A stretch of 64,000 nt of DNA from Amedibacterium intestinale (GTDB taxonomy: Bacteria > Bacillota_I > Bacilli_A > Erysipelotrichales > Erysipelotrichaceae), in assembly GCF_010537335.1 (NCBI RefSeq), contig NZ_AP019711.1:2356001-2420000 (forward strand), given 5' to 3'. Both the position numbers and the translations under genes were made by a program. This document shows, piece by piece, positions 17,692 to 26,008 of this stretch. The notes under the pieces are model-generated. The model was not told where the DNA came from and searched no databases. It saw only the letters and a list, made by a program, of their open reading frames with translations. Every line of letters starts with the position of its first letter. Within the stretch, counting starts at the first letter, position 1.

Positions 17692-19449
17692 TTATTTGTT
17701 TTCTGTTAGAGAAAGGAATGTTTCTATATCTTTTTTTGCGGTTTCTAAACTACTGATCCAGAAATCTTTTGATGTTAAATCAATATCTAAGATTTTAGCG
17801 ACATCTTCTACATCTGAAACTGTTGTGGCTTTCAACATTTCACGATATTTAGGTACAAAGTTTTCTTTCATCTCTTTATATTTTACAATTAAACCTCTGG
17901 CAAACAGACCTCCAAAAGCATATGGGAAGTTATAGAAACTTAACTGTGAGGAATAGTAGTGCCCTTTATTTACCCACATATAAGGATGCAAGTAATTTGG
18001 ATCTAATCCATCTCCATATGCAGTTTTTTGTGCGTTTAACATGATTTCTTCTAAATCTTTTGAAAACAGGAATTCATTTTTTCTGCGCTCAAATACTTCA
18101 CTTTCAAATAAGAAACGAGAATAGATATCGCACATAATCTGCGTAAGATCCTGTAACTGATTTTCCAGCAATACAAGTTTTTCTTCATCGCTTGCTTCTT
18201 CGATAACAGCATTCATAATGATATTTTCATTAAAAGTAGATGCAGTTTCTGCAACTGGCATGGAGTAGTCAGTGTTTAAGATACGATGATCTTCAATCAT
18301 CATACCATGATATGCATGTCCCAATTCATGTGCTAGAGTTACCACATCTCCAATATTTCCATCGAAATTCGTTAAAACACGGCTTTGTTTTACAAATGGA
18401 AGATTTGCACAGAAAGCTCCTCCTACTTTTCCTTTTTTAGGATAGAAATCAATCCATTCTTCTTCAAATGCCTGTTTCATCATATCTGCCATATCGCTGG
18501 CAAATGGAGAAAAGTGACTGATTAAATAGTCTTTCGCTGTTTCAATTGTAAATTTTGTATTTGTTTTTCCCATTGGTGCGAATAATTCATACCAGGGAAG
18601 TCCGTTCTTATATCCCATAACTTCTGCTTTACGACGTAAATATTTATGGAAAATAGGCATATAGTCTTTCATAGCACTTAACATAGCATCCAAAGTTTCT
18701 TTTTTCATTCTGGATTGATGCAGTGTCATAGCAAGAGGACTTTCATATCCTCGCAAATCGCATTCGCATAATACCTGCTGTTTAATGTTGTTTAAAGAAA
18801 AGCTAATTGCATCTTTGATTTTATCATATGCTTTTAATTCAGCTTCATAAGCCTCTTTTCTTACTTCCTGACTGTCATCGTAAGCAAGATTTCGTATAGC
18901 AGATAAGGTTGTTGTTTCTCCTTTATACTCTACTTCTAATGTACTTGTTAGATAGCTGTGCATCATTTCCCATGCATTTCCACCGGAAATATTCATTTTG
19001 GATAGTACATCTTCCACATCATTACTTAAAAGATACTTTCCATCTTCTTTTATCGTATGCAGTAAATAATGATAATCTTTTAAAAATTCATCTTGTTCAA
19101 TAAGAGTATCTAAATTATCTGTTTCAGAAATATAGCGATGAAATGCAGCAATTGCCTTACTGGAAGAAGATGCAATTCTTGTGATTTGACTGTCATAGGC
19201 AGCTGTTTGCGAATCGGTTGTATTTGTAGATTGTCGAAGAGCTGTATATTCACCTAAACGCATATGTAAAAGTGCCATTTCTTCCATTGTTTTTAAAATG
19301 TTTACTAAAGTTTCTTTTTCATTGTCATGTGATAAAGATGCTGCTAATTCATCACATTGTTTTACGCTTTTCTCAAAAGCTTTGATATCTTTTTGAAAAG
19401 TATCATCATATCCTTTATATAAGATATCTAATGACCATGTATCTTTCAT
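17692..19449 (-). CDS. pepF: Oligoendopeptidase F (M3 family)
   Basis: Cytoplasmic zinc endopeptidase that cuts short oligopeptides. The start is the ATG at 19449 with GGGAGG at 19457-19462 on the minus strand; the longer frame to 19485 lies upstream of that site. The zinc motif is LAHELGHAYHG and the downstream glutamate is in the SMPVAETASTFNENI region, as in all M3 enzymes. At 585 residues it is close to the lactococcal PepF length of about 600. It is monocistronic, ending at the shared terminator. A second M3 enzyme runs off the end of the window (62873 on), so the organism keeps at least two. Confidence 0.93.
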   Translation of the reverse strand: MKDTWSLDILYKGYDDTFQKDIKAFEKSVKQCDELAASLSHDNEKETLVNILKTMEEMALLHMRLGEYTALRQSTNTTDSQTAAYDSQITRIASSSSKAIAAFHRYISETDNLDTLIEQDEFLKDYHYLLHTIKEDGKYLLSNDVEDVLSKMNISGGNAWEMMHSYLTSTLEVEYKGETTTLSAIRNLAYDDSQEVRKEAYEAELKAYDKIKDAISFSLNNIKQQVLCECDLRGYESPLAMTLHQSRMKKETLDAMLSAMKDYMPIFHKYLRRKAEVMGYKNGLPWYELFAPMGKTNTKFTIETAKDYLISHFSPFASDMADMMKQAFEEEWIDFYPKKGKVGGAFCANLPFVKQSRVLTNFDGNIGDVVTLAHELGHAYHGMMIEDHRILNTDYSMPVAETASTFNENIIMNAVIEEASDEEKLVLLENQLQDLTQIMCDIYSRFLFESEVFERRKNEFLFSKDLEEIMLNAQKTAYGDGLDPNYLHPYMWVNKGHYYSSQLSFYNFPYAFGGLFARGLIVKYKEMKENFVPKYREMLKATTVSDVEDVAKILDIDLTSKDFWISSLETAKKDIETFLSLTENK

Positions 19450-19509
19450 ATATATACCTCCCTTGTTTTTTTTATTATATAACATAAATTTATTTTGGCA
19501 TAGAAAAAA

Positions 19510-19533
19510 GCTGCCATTCTAAAAAATGACAGC
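19510..19533 (-). terminator. Terminator of the pyrR-M42 unit
   Basis: Minus-strand arms GCTGTCATT and AATGGCAGC (19533-19525 and 19518-19510, one T-G pair) followed by TTTTTTC, 6 nt beyond the M42 stop. Confidence 0.7.
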
Positions 19534-19538
19534 AAACA

Positions 19539-20564
19539 TTATTCACAAATATAGGCAAGAATTAATTTCATGGTTTCCATAACACCATCAATATGCGTTC
19601 TTTCCATACCATGAGAAGCATGAACCCCAGGACCAATCAAAGCACCTTTAACATCATTGCCAGCACTTCTTGCGGCACTGACATCAGAACCATACATAGG
19701 ATAAATATCAACGGCAAAATTAATGTTATTTTCTTTAGCCAGTGTAATCAGATGTGTTGTAAAGTCATAATCATAAGGACCACTGGAATCTTTTGCACAT
19801 ATAGATACCTGCTGTTCAGTGCAGGCAAGATCTAAACCAATACATCCCATATCAACTGCCAAAAGTTCACTGATTTCAGAAGGAATATGCGCCATTCCAT
19901 GACCTACCTCTTCATATGTACTCATCATAAAAATTAGATTATAAGATGGTGTAATATTTTTCTGTTTTAATTCGTACAATACACCCATTAATGCAGAAGC
20001 AGAAATCTTGTCATCTAAGAAACGAGATTTAATAAAGCCGCTTTCTGTAATTTGTACTTTTGGGTCGATTGCGACAATATCTCCATTTTGAATACCTAAT
20101 TTTTCTGTATCTTCCTTTGCATATACGACTTCATCAATACGCACTTCTATATTATCGATATCACGTACTTTTGTAGAAGCATCTTTATATACATGAGTTG
20201 CAGGAGAAGTAGAAAGAATTGTACCTGTATACACATTTCCATCTCTTGTATAAATACGGCAATATTCACCATCAAGGGTAGGAATGATAGGTCCTCCTAA
20301 ATTGGTAAGAGCTAATTTCCCATCACTTTTGATAGAGCGCACCATTAATCCTAATGTATCACAATGTGCACATAAACCAATCGTTTTTTCATTGCTTTTT
20401 CCATTTACATAAATCCATAAATTGCCTTTGTTGTTGCGTTTTGTTTCATATCCTAAGCGTTTTGCTTCTTCTTCTACATAAGCAATTGCTTTTTTTGTAT
20501 ATCCTGTAGGAGAATCAATTTGAAGAAGTTTTTTCGCAAAATCACACACATATTCTTTATTCAT
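19539..20564 (-). CDS. M42-family metallo-aminopeptidase
   Basis: Second M42 enzyme of the window, about 341 residues. The start is the ATG at 20564 behind GAGGTG; a GTG at 20573 overlaps that site. Zinc motifs are LCAHCDTLGLMV (near residue 70), RFLDDKISAS, STYEEVGHG and DMGC, with a late PMYGSDVSAA and HASHGMERTH. Compared with the gene at 1468-2508 the motifs are variant (AHCDT instead of AHMDE), so they belong to different subgroups. It lies 11 nt after pyrR on the same strand and ends at a terminator, so the two are probably cotranscribed, although no functional link is obvious. There is no signal peptide. Confidence 0.85.
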   Translation of the reverse strand: MNKEYVCDFAKKLLQIDSPTGYTKKAIAYVEEEAKRLGYETKRNNKGNLWIYVNGKSNEKTIGLCAHCDTLGLMVRSIKSDGKLALTNLGGPIIPTLDGEYCRIYTRDGNVYTGTILSTSPATHVYKDASTKVRDIDNIEVRIDEVVYAKEDTEKLGIQNGDIVAIDPKVQITESGFIKSRFLDDKISASALMGVLYELKQKNITPSYNLIFMMSTYEEVGHGMAHIPSEISELLAVDMGCIGLDLACTEQQVSICAKDSSGPYDYDFTTHLITLAKENNINFAVDIYPMYGSDVSAARSAGNDVKGALIGPGVHASHGMERTHIDGVMETMKLILAYICE

Positions 20565-20575
20565 ATTTAACACCT

Positions 20576-21091
20576 CTATTTACTAATATAAACACCATCG
20601 CATCCATCAATGTCATTTACTTTTACACGTATCTGTTCCTGTAAAGAACTAGGAATATTTTTACCAATATAATCTGCACGAATAGGAAGTTCACGATGTC
20701 CTCGATCAACTAATACCGCAAGCTGAATTTCTTTTGCTCTTCCATAATGCATGATCGCATCCATTGCAGCACGTACCGTTCTTCCTTTAAACAATACATC
20801 ATCAACCAAAATAACCTTTTTGTTTTTTACAGGCATTTCTAGTTCAGGAATCGGATAGGCCTCTTCTCTGTCATCTCGCCAATGGGATACATCTAAAGCA
20901 TAACAGGGAACATCGACATGTTCTACTCTTGCGATACTATCCGCAAGATATCCAGCCAATACAGCACCTCTTGTTTTTATTCCAACTAGAATAATATTTT
21001 CTACACCCTTATTTCTTTCAATGATTTCATGTGTAATACGTGTAAGAGAACGTTTGATAGATATAGCATCCATAATTTCCTTTGTTTCCAT
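20576..21091 (-). CDS. pyrR: PyrR bifunctional pyrimidine regulator / uracil phosphoribosyltransferase
   Basis: PyrR binds UMP and pyr mRNA leaders to control pyrimidine genes and also converts uracil plus PRPP to UMP. The PRPP-binding motif KVILVDDVLFKGRTVRAA is intact (about residues 93-110), preceded by GIKTRGAVLAGYLA, and the C-terminal RADYIGKNIPSS region matches PyrR. It is 171 residues long, with GAGGAGG before the ATG. No pyr biosynthesis gene is in the window and no antiterminator-type leader is seen in front of it, so its regulatory targets must lie elsewhere. Confidence 0.92.
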   Translation of the reverse strand: METKEIMDAISIKRSLTRITHEIIERNKGVENIILVGIKTRGAVLAGYLADSIARVEHVDVPCYALDVSHWRDDREEAYPIPELEMPVKNKKVILVDDVLFKGRTVRAAMDAIMHYGRAKEIQLAVLVDRGHRELPIRADYIGKNIPSSLQEQIRVKVNDIDGCDGVYISK

Positions 21092-21159
21092 GTATATCCT
21101 CCTCTTGAAAACACTACCATTAGTATATCGTTTTAAGAAGAAAATCGCAATAAAAAGAA

Positions 21160-21185
21160 AACGCCTTTACGTAAGTAAAGACGTT
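21160..21185 (-). terminator. Terminator after tRNA-Trp
   Basis: Minus-strand stem AACGTCTTTAC / GTAAAGGCGTT with loop TTAC, then TTTCTTTTTAT; it sits 11 nt beyond the tRNA and separates it from pyrR. Confidence 0.75.
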
Positions 21186-21195
21186 ATTTACTAAC

Positions 21196-21269
21196 TGGCA
21201 GGGGTAGAGAGGATCGAACTCCCATCAGCGGTTTTGGAGACCGTTATACTACCATTGTACTATACCCCT
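21196..21269 (-). tRNA. tRNA-Trp (anticodon CCA)
   Basis: The minus strand begins AGGGGTATAGTACAATGG. The acceptor stem AGGGGTA/TACCCCT, anticodon loop CTCCAAA (anticodon CCA) on stem ACGGT/ACCGC, T arm GGAGTTCGATCCTC and an encoded CCA at 21198-21196 are all visible in 74 nt. Confidence 0.95.
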
Positions 21270-21397
21270 ATGCAACTTAGTGCCTTCTTATATTATCATA
21301 AACATTTCTTATTGGCAATAAAAAAATACAATTTTTTATAGAAACAGAAAGACTTCTATGTTATATTAGCTAGGGTAAAAGAGGAAGGAAACTATTT

Positions 21398-22081
21398 ATG
21401 AAAAAATATACAACGTTATTGTTTGATGCAGATAATACATTACTGGATTTTGATGCATGTGAAAAAGAAGCTTTAAAAAAGACTTTTGAAGCTTATAACT
21501 GTCCTCTTCGTGATGATATGAAAAAACGTTATATGGAAATTAACCATGCGTTATGGAAATCGTATGAAAAAGGGGAAATAAGCAGAGAGGAAGTCATTTA
21601 TACTCGCTTTGGAAAATTGTTTGAAGAATTTGGTATTCCTTTAGATGGGGTGGAATTTGAAGATACGTATCAAGATGAACTTGGAAAAAGTCATGAATTG
21701 GTGGAACATGCCATGGATGTAATTTTACAGCTGAAACAGTATCATGATTTATATATCGTAACAAATGGGGTAAGTGCGACACAGTACTCTCGTTTAAAAG
21801 ATTCTGGCTTGGATCAGCATTTTAAAGATATCTTTGTATCGGAAGAAGTAGGATATCGCAAACCTATGAAAGAATATTTTTCTTATTGTTTTGATAAAAT
21901 AGGGGATTTAGATAAAGAAAAAACATTGATTATTGGAGATTCTTTATCAAGTGATATCAAAGGTGGAAACAATGCTGGTATAGCGACATGCTGGTACAAT
22001 CCTAAAAAACAGAAAAAAACGGATGATTATCATGTTACGCATGAGATTGAGGATTTAAGAGAATTGCTGGAGTTGGTATAG
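21398..22081 (+). CDS. HAD-family phosphatase, YjjG/YfnB type
   Basis: Haloacid-dehalogenase hydrolase of the YjjG group, which removes phosphate from (deoxy)nucleoside monophosphates, often noncanonical ones. Motif I is LLFDADNTLLDF (residues 6-17, nucleophile Asp first, acid/base Asp third), motif II IVTNGV, motif III lysine in VGYRKPMKEYF, and motif IV IIGDSLSSDIKGG. The cap domain with its many helices and total length of 227 residues fit YjjG. AGGAAGG precedes the ATG. The 48-codon gene starts 9 nt after its stop and shares its terminator, so both form one transcript. Confidence 0.88.
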   Translation: MKKYTTLLFDADNTLLDFDACEKEALKKTFEAYNCPLRDDMKKRYMEINHALWKSYEKGEISREEVIYTRFGKLFEEFGIPLDGVEFEDTYQDELGKSHELVEHAMDVILQLKQYHDLYIVTNGVSATQYSRLKDSGLDQHFKDIFVSEEVGYRKPMKEYFSYCFDKIGDLDKEKTLIIGDSLSSDIKGGNNAGIATCWYNPKKQKKTDDYHVTHEIEDLRELLELV

Positions 22082-22090
22082 GAGGTTACT

Positions 22091-22237
22091 ATGAGTGAAA
22101 AGAAAAAACTAGATACGAAGGCCCTTTTGGAAAGAAGCCGTAAAGCAAAAAGCAAGACACAAAGCAAGGCTTTACAGAAAACTTTAGGAAAACAAAAAAA
22201 CAATGCAAAGTTTTCAAAAGTAAATTTTAATGGGTAA
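22091..22237 (+). CDS. Small basic hypothetical protein, 48 residues
   Basis: A short open frame with an excellent GGAGGT site at 22081-22086. It starts MSEKKKLDTKALLERSRKAK and ends in FSKVNFNG; roughly a third of its residues are Lys or Arg and there is no hydrophobic segment, so it is probably an RNA-, ribosome- or DNA-associated peptide or simply disordered. It overlaps the stem of its own terminator at the stop. Its family is unknown to me. The ribosome site, tight operon spacing and terminator support a real gene. Confidence 0.6.
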   Translation: MSEKKKLDTKALLERSRKAKSKTQSKALQKTLGKQKNNAKFSKVNFNG

Positions 22238-22263
22238 GATCAGGATTTTCTGATCTTTTTTTG
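22236..22263 (+). terminator. Terminator of the HAD gene unit
   Basis: Arms AAGATCAG (22236-22243) and CTGATCTT (22250-22257) followed by a long T run. Confidence 0.85.
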
Positions 22264-22310
22264 TCTAAATATGTCTAGTGTTTCATACGATATTTTATAG
22301 GAGGAACAAC

Positions 22311-23015
22311 ATGGAACACGGATATGTACATGTAGAAAAGAAAGGACATGGACCTGCTGTTGTATTGTTACATGGGTGGGGTCAAAATCTTTATATGATG
22401 AAGTTTTTGCAGGATCATTTACAAAATCAATTTACTGTATTTAATCTTGATCTTCCAGGCTTTGGAAAAAGTGAAGAACCGCTTTATTGCTGGTCGGTTG
22501 ATGAATATGCACAGTTTCTTTATTGTTTGCTGGAAGAAGAAGGTGTAAAGAATCCCATTCTTATTGCCCATTCTTTTGGCGCAAGAATTGCCATATGTTA
22601 TGCAGCACGCTATCCTTGTAAAAAGCTGATTCTTACAGGAGCAGCAGGTCTTTTACCAAAAAGAGGAATGACATATTATTTAAAAGTATCTATATATAAG
22701 CTTTGTAAGAAACTATCGATCAATCTAACAATGGGAAGTGAAGATTATCAAAAGGCATCTTCTGTTATGAGAGGTGTTTTAGTAAAGGCAGTAAATGAAA
22801 ATTTAGAATCTCTTTTGCCTCGAATTCGCTGTGACACATTATTAGTATGGGGAGAAAAAGATGAACAGACTCCCTTATGGATGGGGAAAAGAATGGAGCA
22901 GCTGCTTCCCCATGCATCACTTATTGTTTTCAAAAAAGAAGGACACTTTGCTTATTTTTATCAAAGCCTTCGTTTTCAAAGAATTGTTGATGCATTTTTG
23001 GAGGGAGAAGTATGA
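22311..23015 (+). CDS. Alpha/beta hydrolase
   Basis: Cytoplasmic alpha/beta-hydrolase-fold protein of unknown substrate. The start is the ATG at 22311 after AGGAGG. Fold marks: VVLLHGWGQNL (oxyanion region, residues 18-28), nucleophile elbow IAHSFGARIA (Ser, about residue 94), LLVWGEKDEQTP (acid) and a final His in KKEGHFAYF, so the triad looks intact. The 234-residue size is that of small esterase-like members. Its stop overlaps the start of the MurF-like gene (ATGA), so it belongs to a wall-precursor cluster; a role in D-Ala-D-Ala or lipid-precursor metabolism is inference from position. Confidence 0.8.
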   Translation: MEHGYVHVEKKGHGPAVVLLHGWGQNLYMMKFLQDHLQNQFTVFNLDLPGFGKSEEPLYCWSVDEYAQFLYCLLEEEGVKNPILIAHSFGARIAICYAARYPCKKLILTGAAGLLPKRGMTYYLKVSIYKLCKKLSINLTMGSEDYQKASSVMRGVLVKAVNENLESLLPRIRCDTLLVWGEKDEQTPLWMGKRMEQLLPHASLIVFKKEGHFAYFYQSLRFQRIVDAFLEGEV

Positions 23016-24568
23016 ATGCCATACTGTGGATATCTTATCTTTGTTTTTTGTTAGTGCCAATCAAACATTCGCTGCATATGTTTCAACAAAATCGCTATCG
23101 ATTTGATCGTTACAGTACATGGATAAAAAAGGATATAATGATCAAACAAAAAGAAATAGGAAGACAGTTTTTGTATTTGTGCGGAGTGTATTTTCTGCTT
23201 TTATATCCAGATGGGTATTTGTTAGCTACTCTTCTATTTATATATGCCTATTTGGATTTTAAAGTAGAAACTAGAAAATTATATCGCAAAGCACTTGTAT
23301 ATACACCAAGAGTTAAGCGAATCCTGGTAATGGAGCTTTTTCTAATAGGAGTTTTTTTTACAGGATATCTTTCTTTACCGATATTTTGGCAAATCTTTTT
23401 TATTCCTTTTGTTTATTTTTTACCTTGGATCTTTGTTTATTTTTCTTCCTGTCTTATGCAGCCAATAGAAAAAAAGATTGCCCAATATTATCAAAGACAG
23501 GCGAAATCTATGCTTTCCGCTCTTCCACATCTTTTGATTGTCGGAATTGGTGGAAGTTATGGGAAAACGAGCACCAAAAATATTTTATATCATTTAGTAA
23601 ACAATACCTTTATGACTTTAAAAACACCACACTCCTATAACAATCCTATGGGAATTACAAAAACAATACGAACGATGTTGCAGCCGATTCATGAAGTGTT
23701 TTTGTGTGAGATGGGGGCAGATCATGTACATGATATTGAAGAATTAATGGAGTTTGTACAACCTTCTATGAGTATTGTAACTTCTATTGGTTCTCAGCAT
23801 TTACAAACCTTTCACTCAATGGAAAATATTCAAAAAGAAAAGATGCAGATGATAGAAAAATTACCAAGAGATGGTATTGGCTTTTTAAATATAGATGAAC
23901 CATGGATTGTGGACTATGCGCTTAAGAATACATGCCGTATTATTTGGTATGGTACAAATGAAAAGGCTGATTATTATTTGCATAATATCTCTTATAATAA
24001 AACACATACAAGTTTTTCTATCTGTTATCAAAATCATAATATCTTGTTTACCACTCCTTTGTTAGGAAAACATAATTTGCAAAATATTTGCGGAGCTATT
24101 GCGATTGCCCATACACTGGGCATTTCCTGGGAAATATTGCAGAAAAAAGTAGAACTTTTACCTTTTGTGGAACATCGCTTAGAGAAAAAAGTATACAAAG
24201 ACTATATCCTGTTAGATGATGCATATAATTCTAATCCTATAGGGGCAAGATATGCTTTTGATGTTTTAAAACAAATGGATGGACAGCGTATTGTCATTAC
24301 ACCTGGATGCATTGATTTAGGGGATATGCAGGAGGAAGAAAATAGAAAACTGGGAGTCTATGTTACAGATTGTGCGGACGATATTATCCTTGTAGGAGCG
24401 AAACAGACAACATCGTATTATGAAGGAATAAAACAAACAGAATTCCCAAAAAGCCATGTGTATATCGCGAATGATTTTACGCAGGCATTAAATATCTTTA
24501 ACAAGATCAAAACAAAGGGATGTATCGTTTTGTTTGAAAATGATCTTCCCGATGCCTTTCATCATTAA
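23012..24568 (+). CDS. murF: Membrane-anchored MurF-type Mur ligase
   Basis: Mur ligase that probably adds D-Ala-D-Ala (made by the following gene) to the UDP-MurNAc tripeptide. The first 160 or so residues are not Mur-like: four hydrophobic segments suggest a membrane domain. The ligase then has the ATP loop VGIGGSYGKTSTKN, the GADHVHDIEEL and SIGSQHLQTF regions of the central domain, HRLEKK and the DDAYNSNP motif of MurF. The C-terminal domain is complete but short (518 residues in all). Start overlaps the previous stop by 4 nt. Membrane-fused MurF forms occur in several Firmicutes next to ddl; whether this is the main MurF or an accessory one cannot be settled here. Confidence 0.82.
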   Translation: MNAILWISYLCFLLVPIKHSLHMFQQNRYRFDRYSTWIKKDIMIKQKEIGRQFLYLCGVYFLLLYPDGYLLATLLFIYAYLDFKVETRKLYRKALVYTPRVKRILVMELFLIGVFFTGYLSLPIFWQIFFIPFVYFLPWIFVYFSSCLMQPIEKKIAQYYQRQAKSMLSALPHLLIVGIGGSYGKTSTKNILYHLVNNTFMTLKTPHSYNNPMGITKTIRTMLQPIHEVFLCEMGADHVHDIEELMEFVQPSMSIVTSIGSQHLQTFHSMENIQKEKMQMIEKLPRDGIGFLNIDEPWIVDYALKNTCRIIWYGTNEKADYYLHNISYNKTHTSFSICYQNHNILFTTPLLGKHNLQNICGAIAIAHTLGISWEILQKKVELLPFVEHRLEKKVYKDYILLDDAYNSNPIGARYAFDVLKQMDGQRIVITPGCIDLGDMQEEENRKLGVYVTDCADDIILVGAKQTTSYYEGIKQTEFPKSHVYIANDFTQALNIFNKIKTKGCIVLFENDLPDAFHH

Positions 24569-24576
24569 CAACTTTT

Positions 24577-24609
24577 CCCTTTCTGCATACTATGAGATAG
24601 CAGAAAGGG
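24577..24609 (+). promoter_or_regulatory. Strong hairpin in front of ddl
   Basis: Arms CCCTTTCTGC (24577-24586) and GCAGAAAGGG (24600-24609), a perfect 10-bp stem with a 13-nt loop, lie between the murF stop and the ddl ribosome site with no T run. The stem ends 1 nt before GGAAGG, so it could modulate translation or stability rather than terminate. Confidence 0.45.
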
Positions 24610-24617
24610 TGGAAGGT

Positions 24618-25763
24618 ATGAAGTTACGAGTTTTGGTCGTTTTTGGCGGAGTATCTGTTGAACATGAAGTTAGTATTATATCAGCTCTTCAGGCTATAGA
24701 AGTCTTGCAAGTTAAATATGATGTGATTCCTTTATATATTGCGAAAACTGGAGTGATGTATAGCGACCCTTCTTTTCTTGATATAGAAACATTTCAAAAT
24801 ATAGATGATGTACTTCAAAATAAAAAACCTGTGCATATAATAAAACATGAACAAAATGGTATGCTGGTTTATAAAAAGAAGTTTGCTTTACAAAAGATAC
24901 CATTTGATATCGTTTTTCCTATCCTGCATGGAACAAATGGAGAAGATGGAAGTTTTCAGGGATTTTTAAAAACACTGGATGTTCCTTTTGCAGGGTGTGA
25001 TGTTTTAGGTGGTGCATTAGGGCAGAATAAGGCAGTTATGAAAATGGTGCTGCAAGATCGAGGTCTTCCTATTGTTCCCTGGTTTTATTGGGAAGAACAT
25101 CAAACAATGGAGGAAGCTTTTGTTCAGAAAGTAAAACGTTTAGGGTATCCAGTTATCATTAAACCAGCGAATCTTGGAAGCAGTGTTGGAATTCACTGGG
25201 TAGAAGATGAGGAACAACTCTTAACGGCTATGAAAGATGCATTTTTATATGATTCCCTTGTTGTGATTGAAAAGGCAATCGTGCATCTAAAAGAAATAAA
25301 CTGTTCTGTATTAGGGGATAAAGCACAATGTAAAACGAGTGTTTTAGAAGAAGTCGTAAAAGAAGATGAAATTCTTTCTTTTAGGGATAAGTATGAAAGA
25401 GGAGAAAAAGGAAAGGGTATGGCATCTTTAAAGCGAAAGATTCCAGCAGATATTTCTTCCGATATGGAAGAAGAAATAAAACAGTATGCAGTAAATACAT
25501 TTCATGCTTTGCAATGTGAAGGGGTATGCCGTATAGATTTTTTGATTGATTGTGATGGTTCGATTTATGTGAATGAAATTAATACCATACCTGGTTCACT
25601 TTCTTGTTACCTTTGGGAAAAAAGTGGAGTGTCTTTTTCAAAACTGTTAGATGATGTATTACAGATGGGATTAAAGAAATATCGTATATCACATAATAAA
25701 ATACACAGCTGGAATACAAATTTACTTTCCATGTATGAGAAAGGGCAGGGAAAATTAAAATAA
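24618..25763 (+). CDS. ddl: D-alanine--D-alanine ligase
   Basis: ATP-grasp enzyme that joins two D-Ala for peptidoglycan. The start is taken as the ATG at 24618 (MKLRVLVVFGGVSVEHEVSI), the usual Ddl N-terminus; the open frame reaches upstream to 24534 but that part overlaps murF and a hairpin. Motifs: GGVSVEHEVS, PILHGTNGEDGSFQG, FAGCDVLGGALGQNK, the ATP-grasp IIKPANLGSSVG and metal-binding EINTIPG. The size, 381 residues, is typical of the longer Firmicutes Ddl. The ribosome site GGAAGG is only 1-2 nt from this ATG, which is unusually close, so weak or coupled translation is possible. A terminator follows. Confidence 0.92.
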   Translation: MKLRVLVVFGGVSVEHEVSIISALQAIEVLQVKYDVIPLYIAKTGVMYSDPSFLDIETFQNIDDVLQNKKPVHIIKHEQNGMLVYKKKFALQKIPFDIVFPILHGTNGEDGSFQGFLKTLDVPFAGCDVLGGALGQNKAVMKMVLQDRGLPIVPWFYWEEHQTMEEAFVQKVKRLGYPVIIKPANLGSSVGIHWVEDEEQLLTAMKDAFLYDSLVVIEKAIVHLKEINCSVLGDKAQCKTSVLEEVVKEDEILSFRDKYERGEKGKGMASLKRKIPADISSDMEEEIKQYAVNTFHALQCEGVCRIDFLIDCDGSIYVNEINTIPGSLSCYLWEKSGVSFSKLLDDVLQMGLKKYRISHNKIHSWNTNLLSMYEKGQGKLK

Positions 25764-25765
25764 AA

Positions 25766-26001
25766 AAACCGTCACTTTAAGACGGTTTCAGACCGTTGAC
25801 AAAGTCGCTCTTTGAGCAGACTTTGTCATTCGGTCTTTTTTTATCCCCACTTTTGTATAAAAAACAGGTGATTTTAAGCTATCATTTACCAAAAATCACC
25901 TAGTAAAAGGAATCTTTCTACCACTTTTTTTAAATTGGTTTTATATATTTTCAAAATATATAGTTTGTCAACAACCTGAAACCGTCACTTTAAGACGGTT
26001 T
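25766..26001. repeat. MITE-like palindromic repeat element (236 bp)
   Basis: The same 23-bp palindrome, AAACCGTC-ACTTTAA-GACGGTTT, occurs at 25766-25788 and 25979-26001. Inside each copy the flanks mirror one another: CAGACCGTTGACAAA on the left and TTTGTCAACAACCTG on the right, so the element has roughly 38-bp terminal inverted repeats. Between them are a terminator-like stem (25790-25836) and an AGGTGATTTT/AAAATCACCT hairpin (25866-25901). There is no open frame and no clear target duplication. Confidence 0.6.
25790..25843 (+). terminator. Strong terminator after ddl, inside the repeat
   Basis: Stem AGACCG-TT-GACAAAGTC / GACTTTGTC-ATT-CGGTCT followed by TTTTTTT. It ends the murF-ddl transcript and is part of the repeat element. 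Confidence 0.75.
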
Positions 26002-26008
26002 ACATAGA

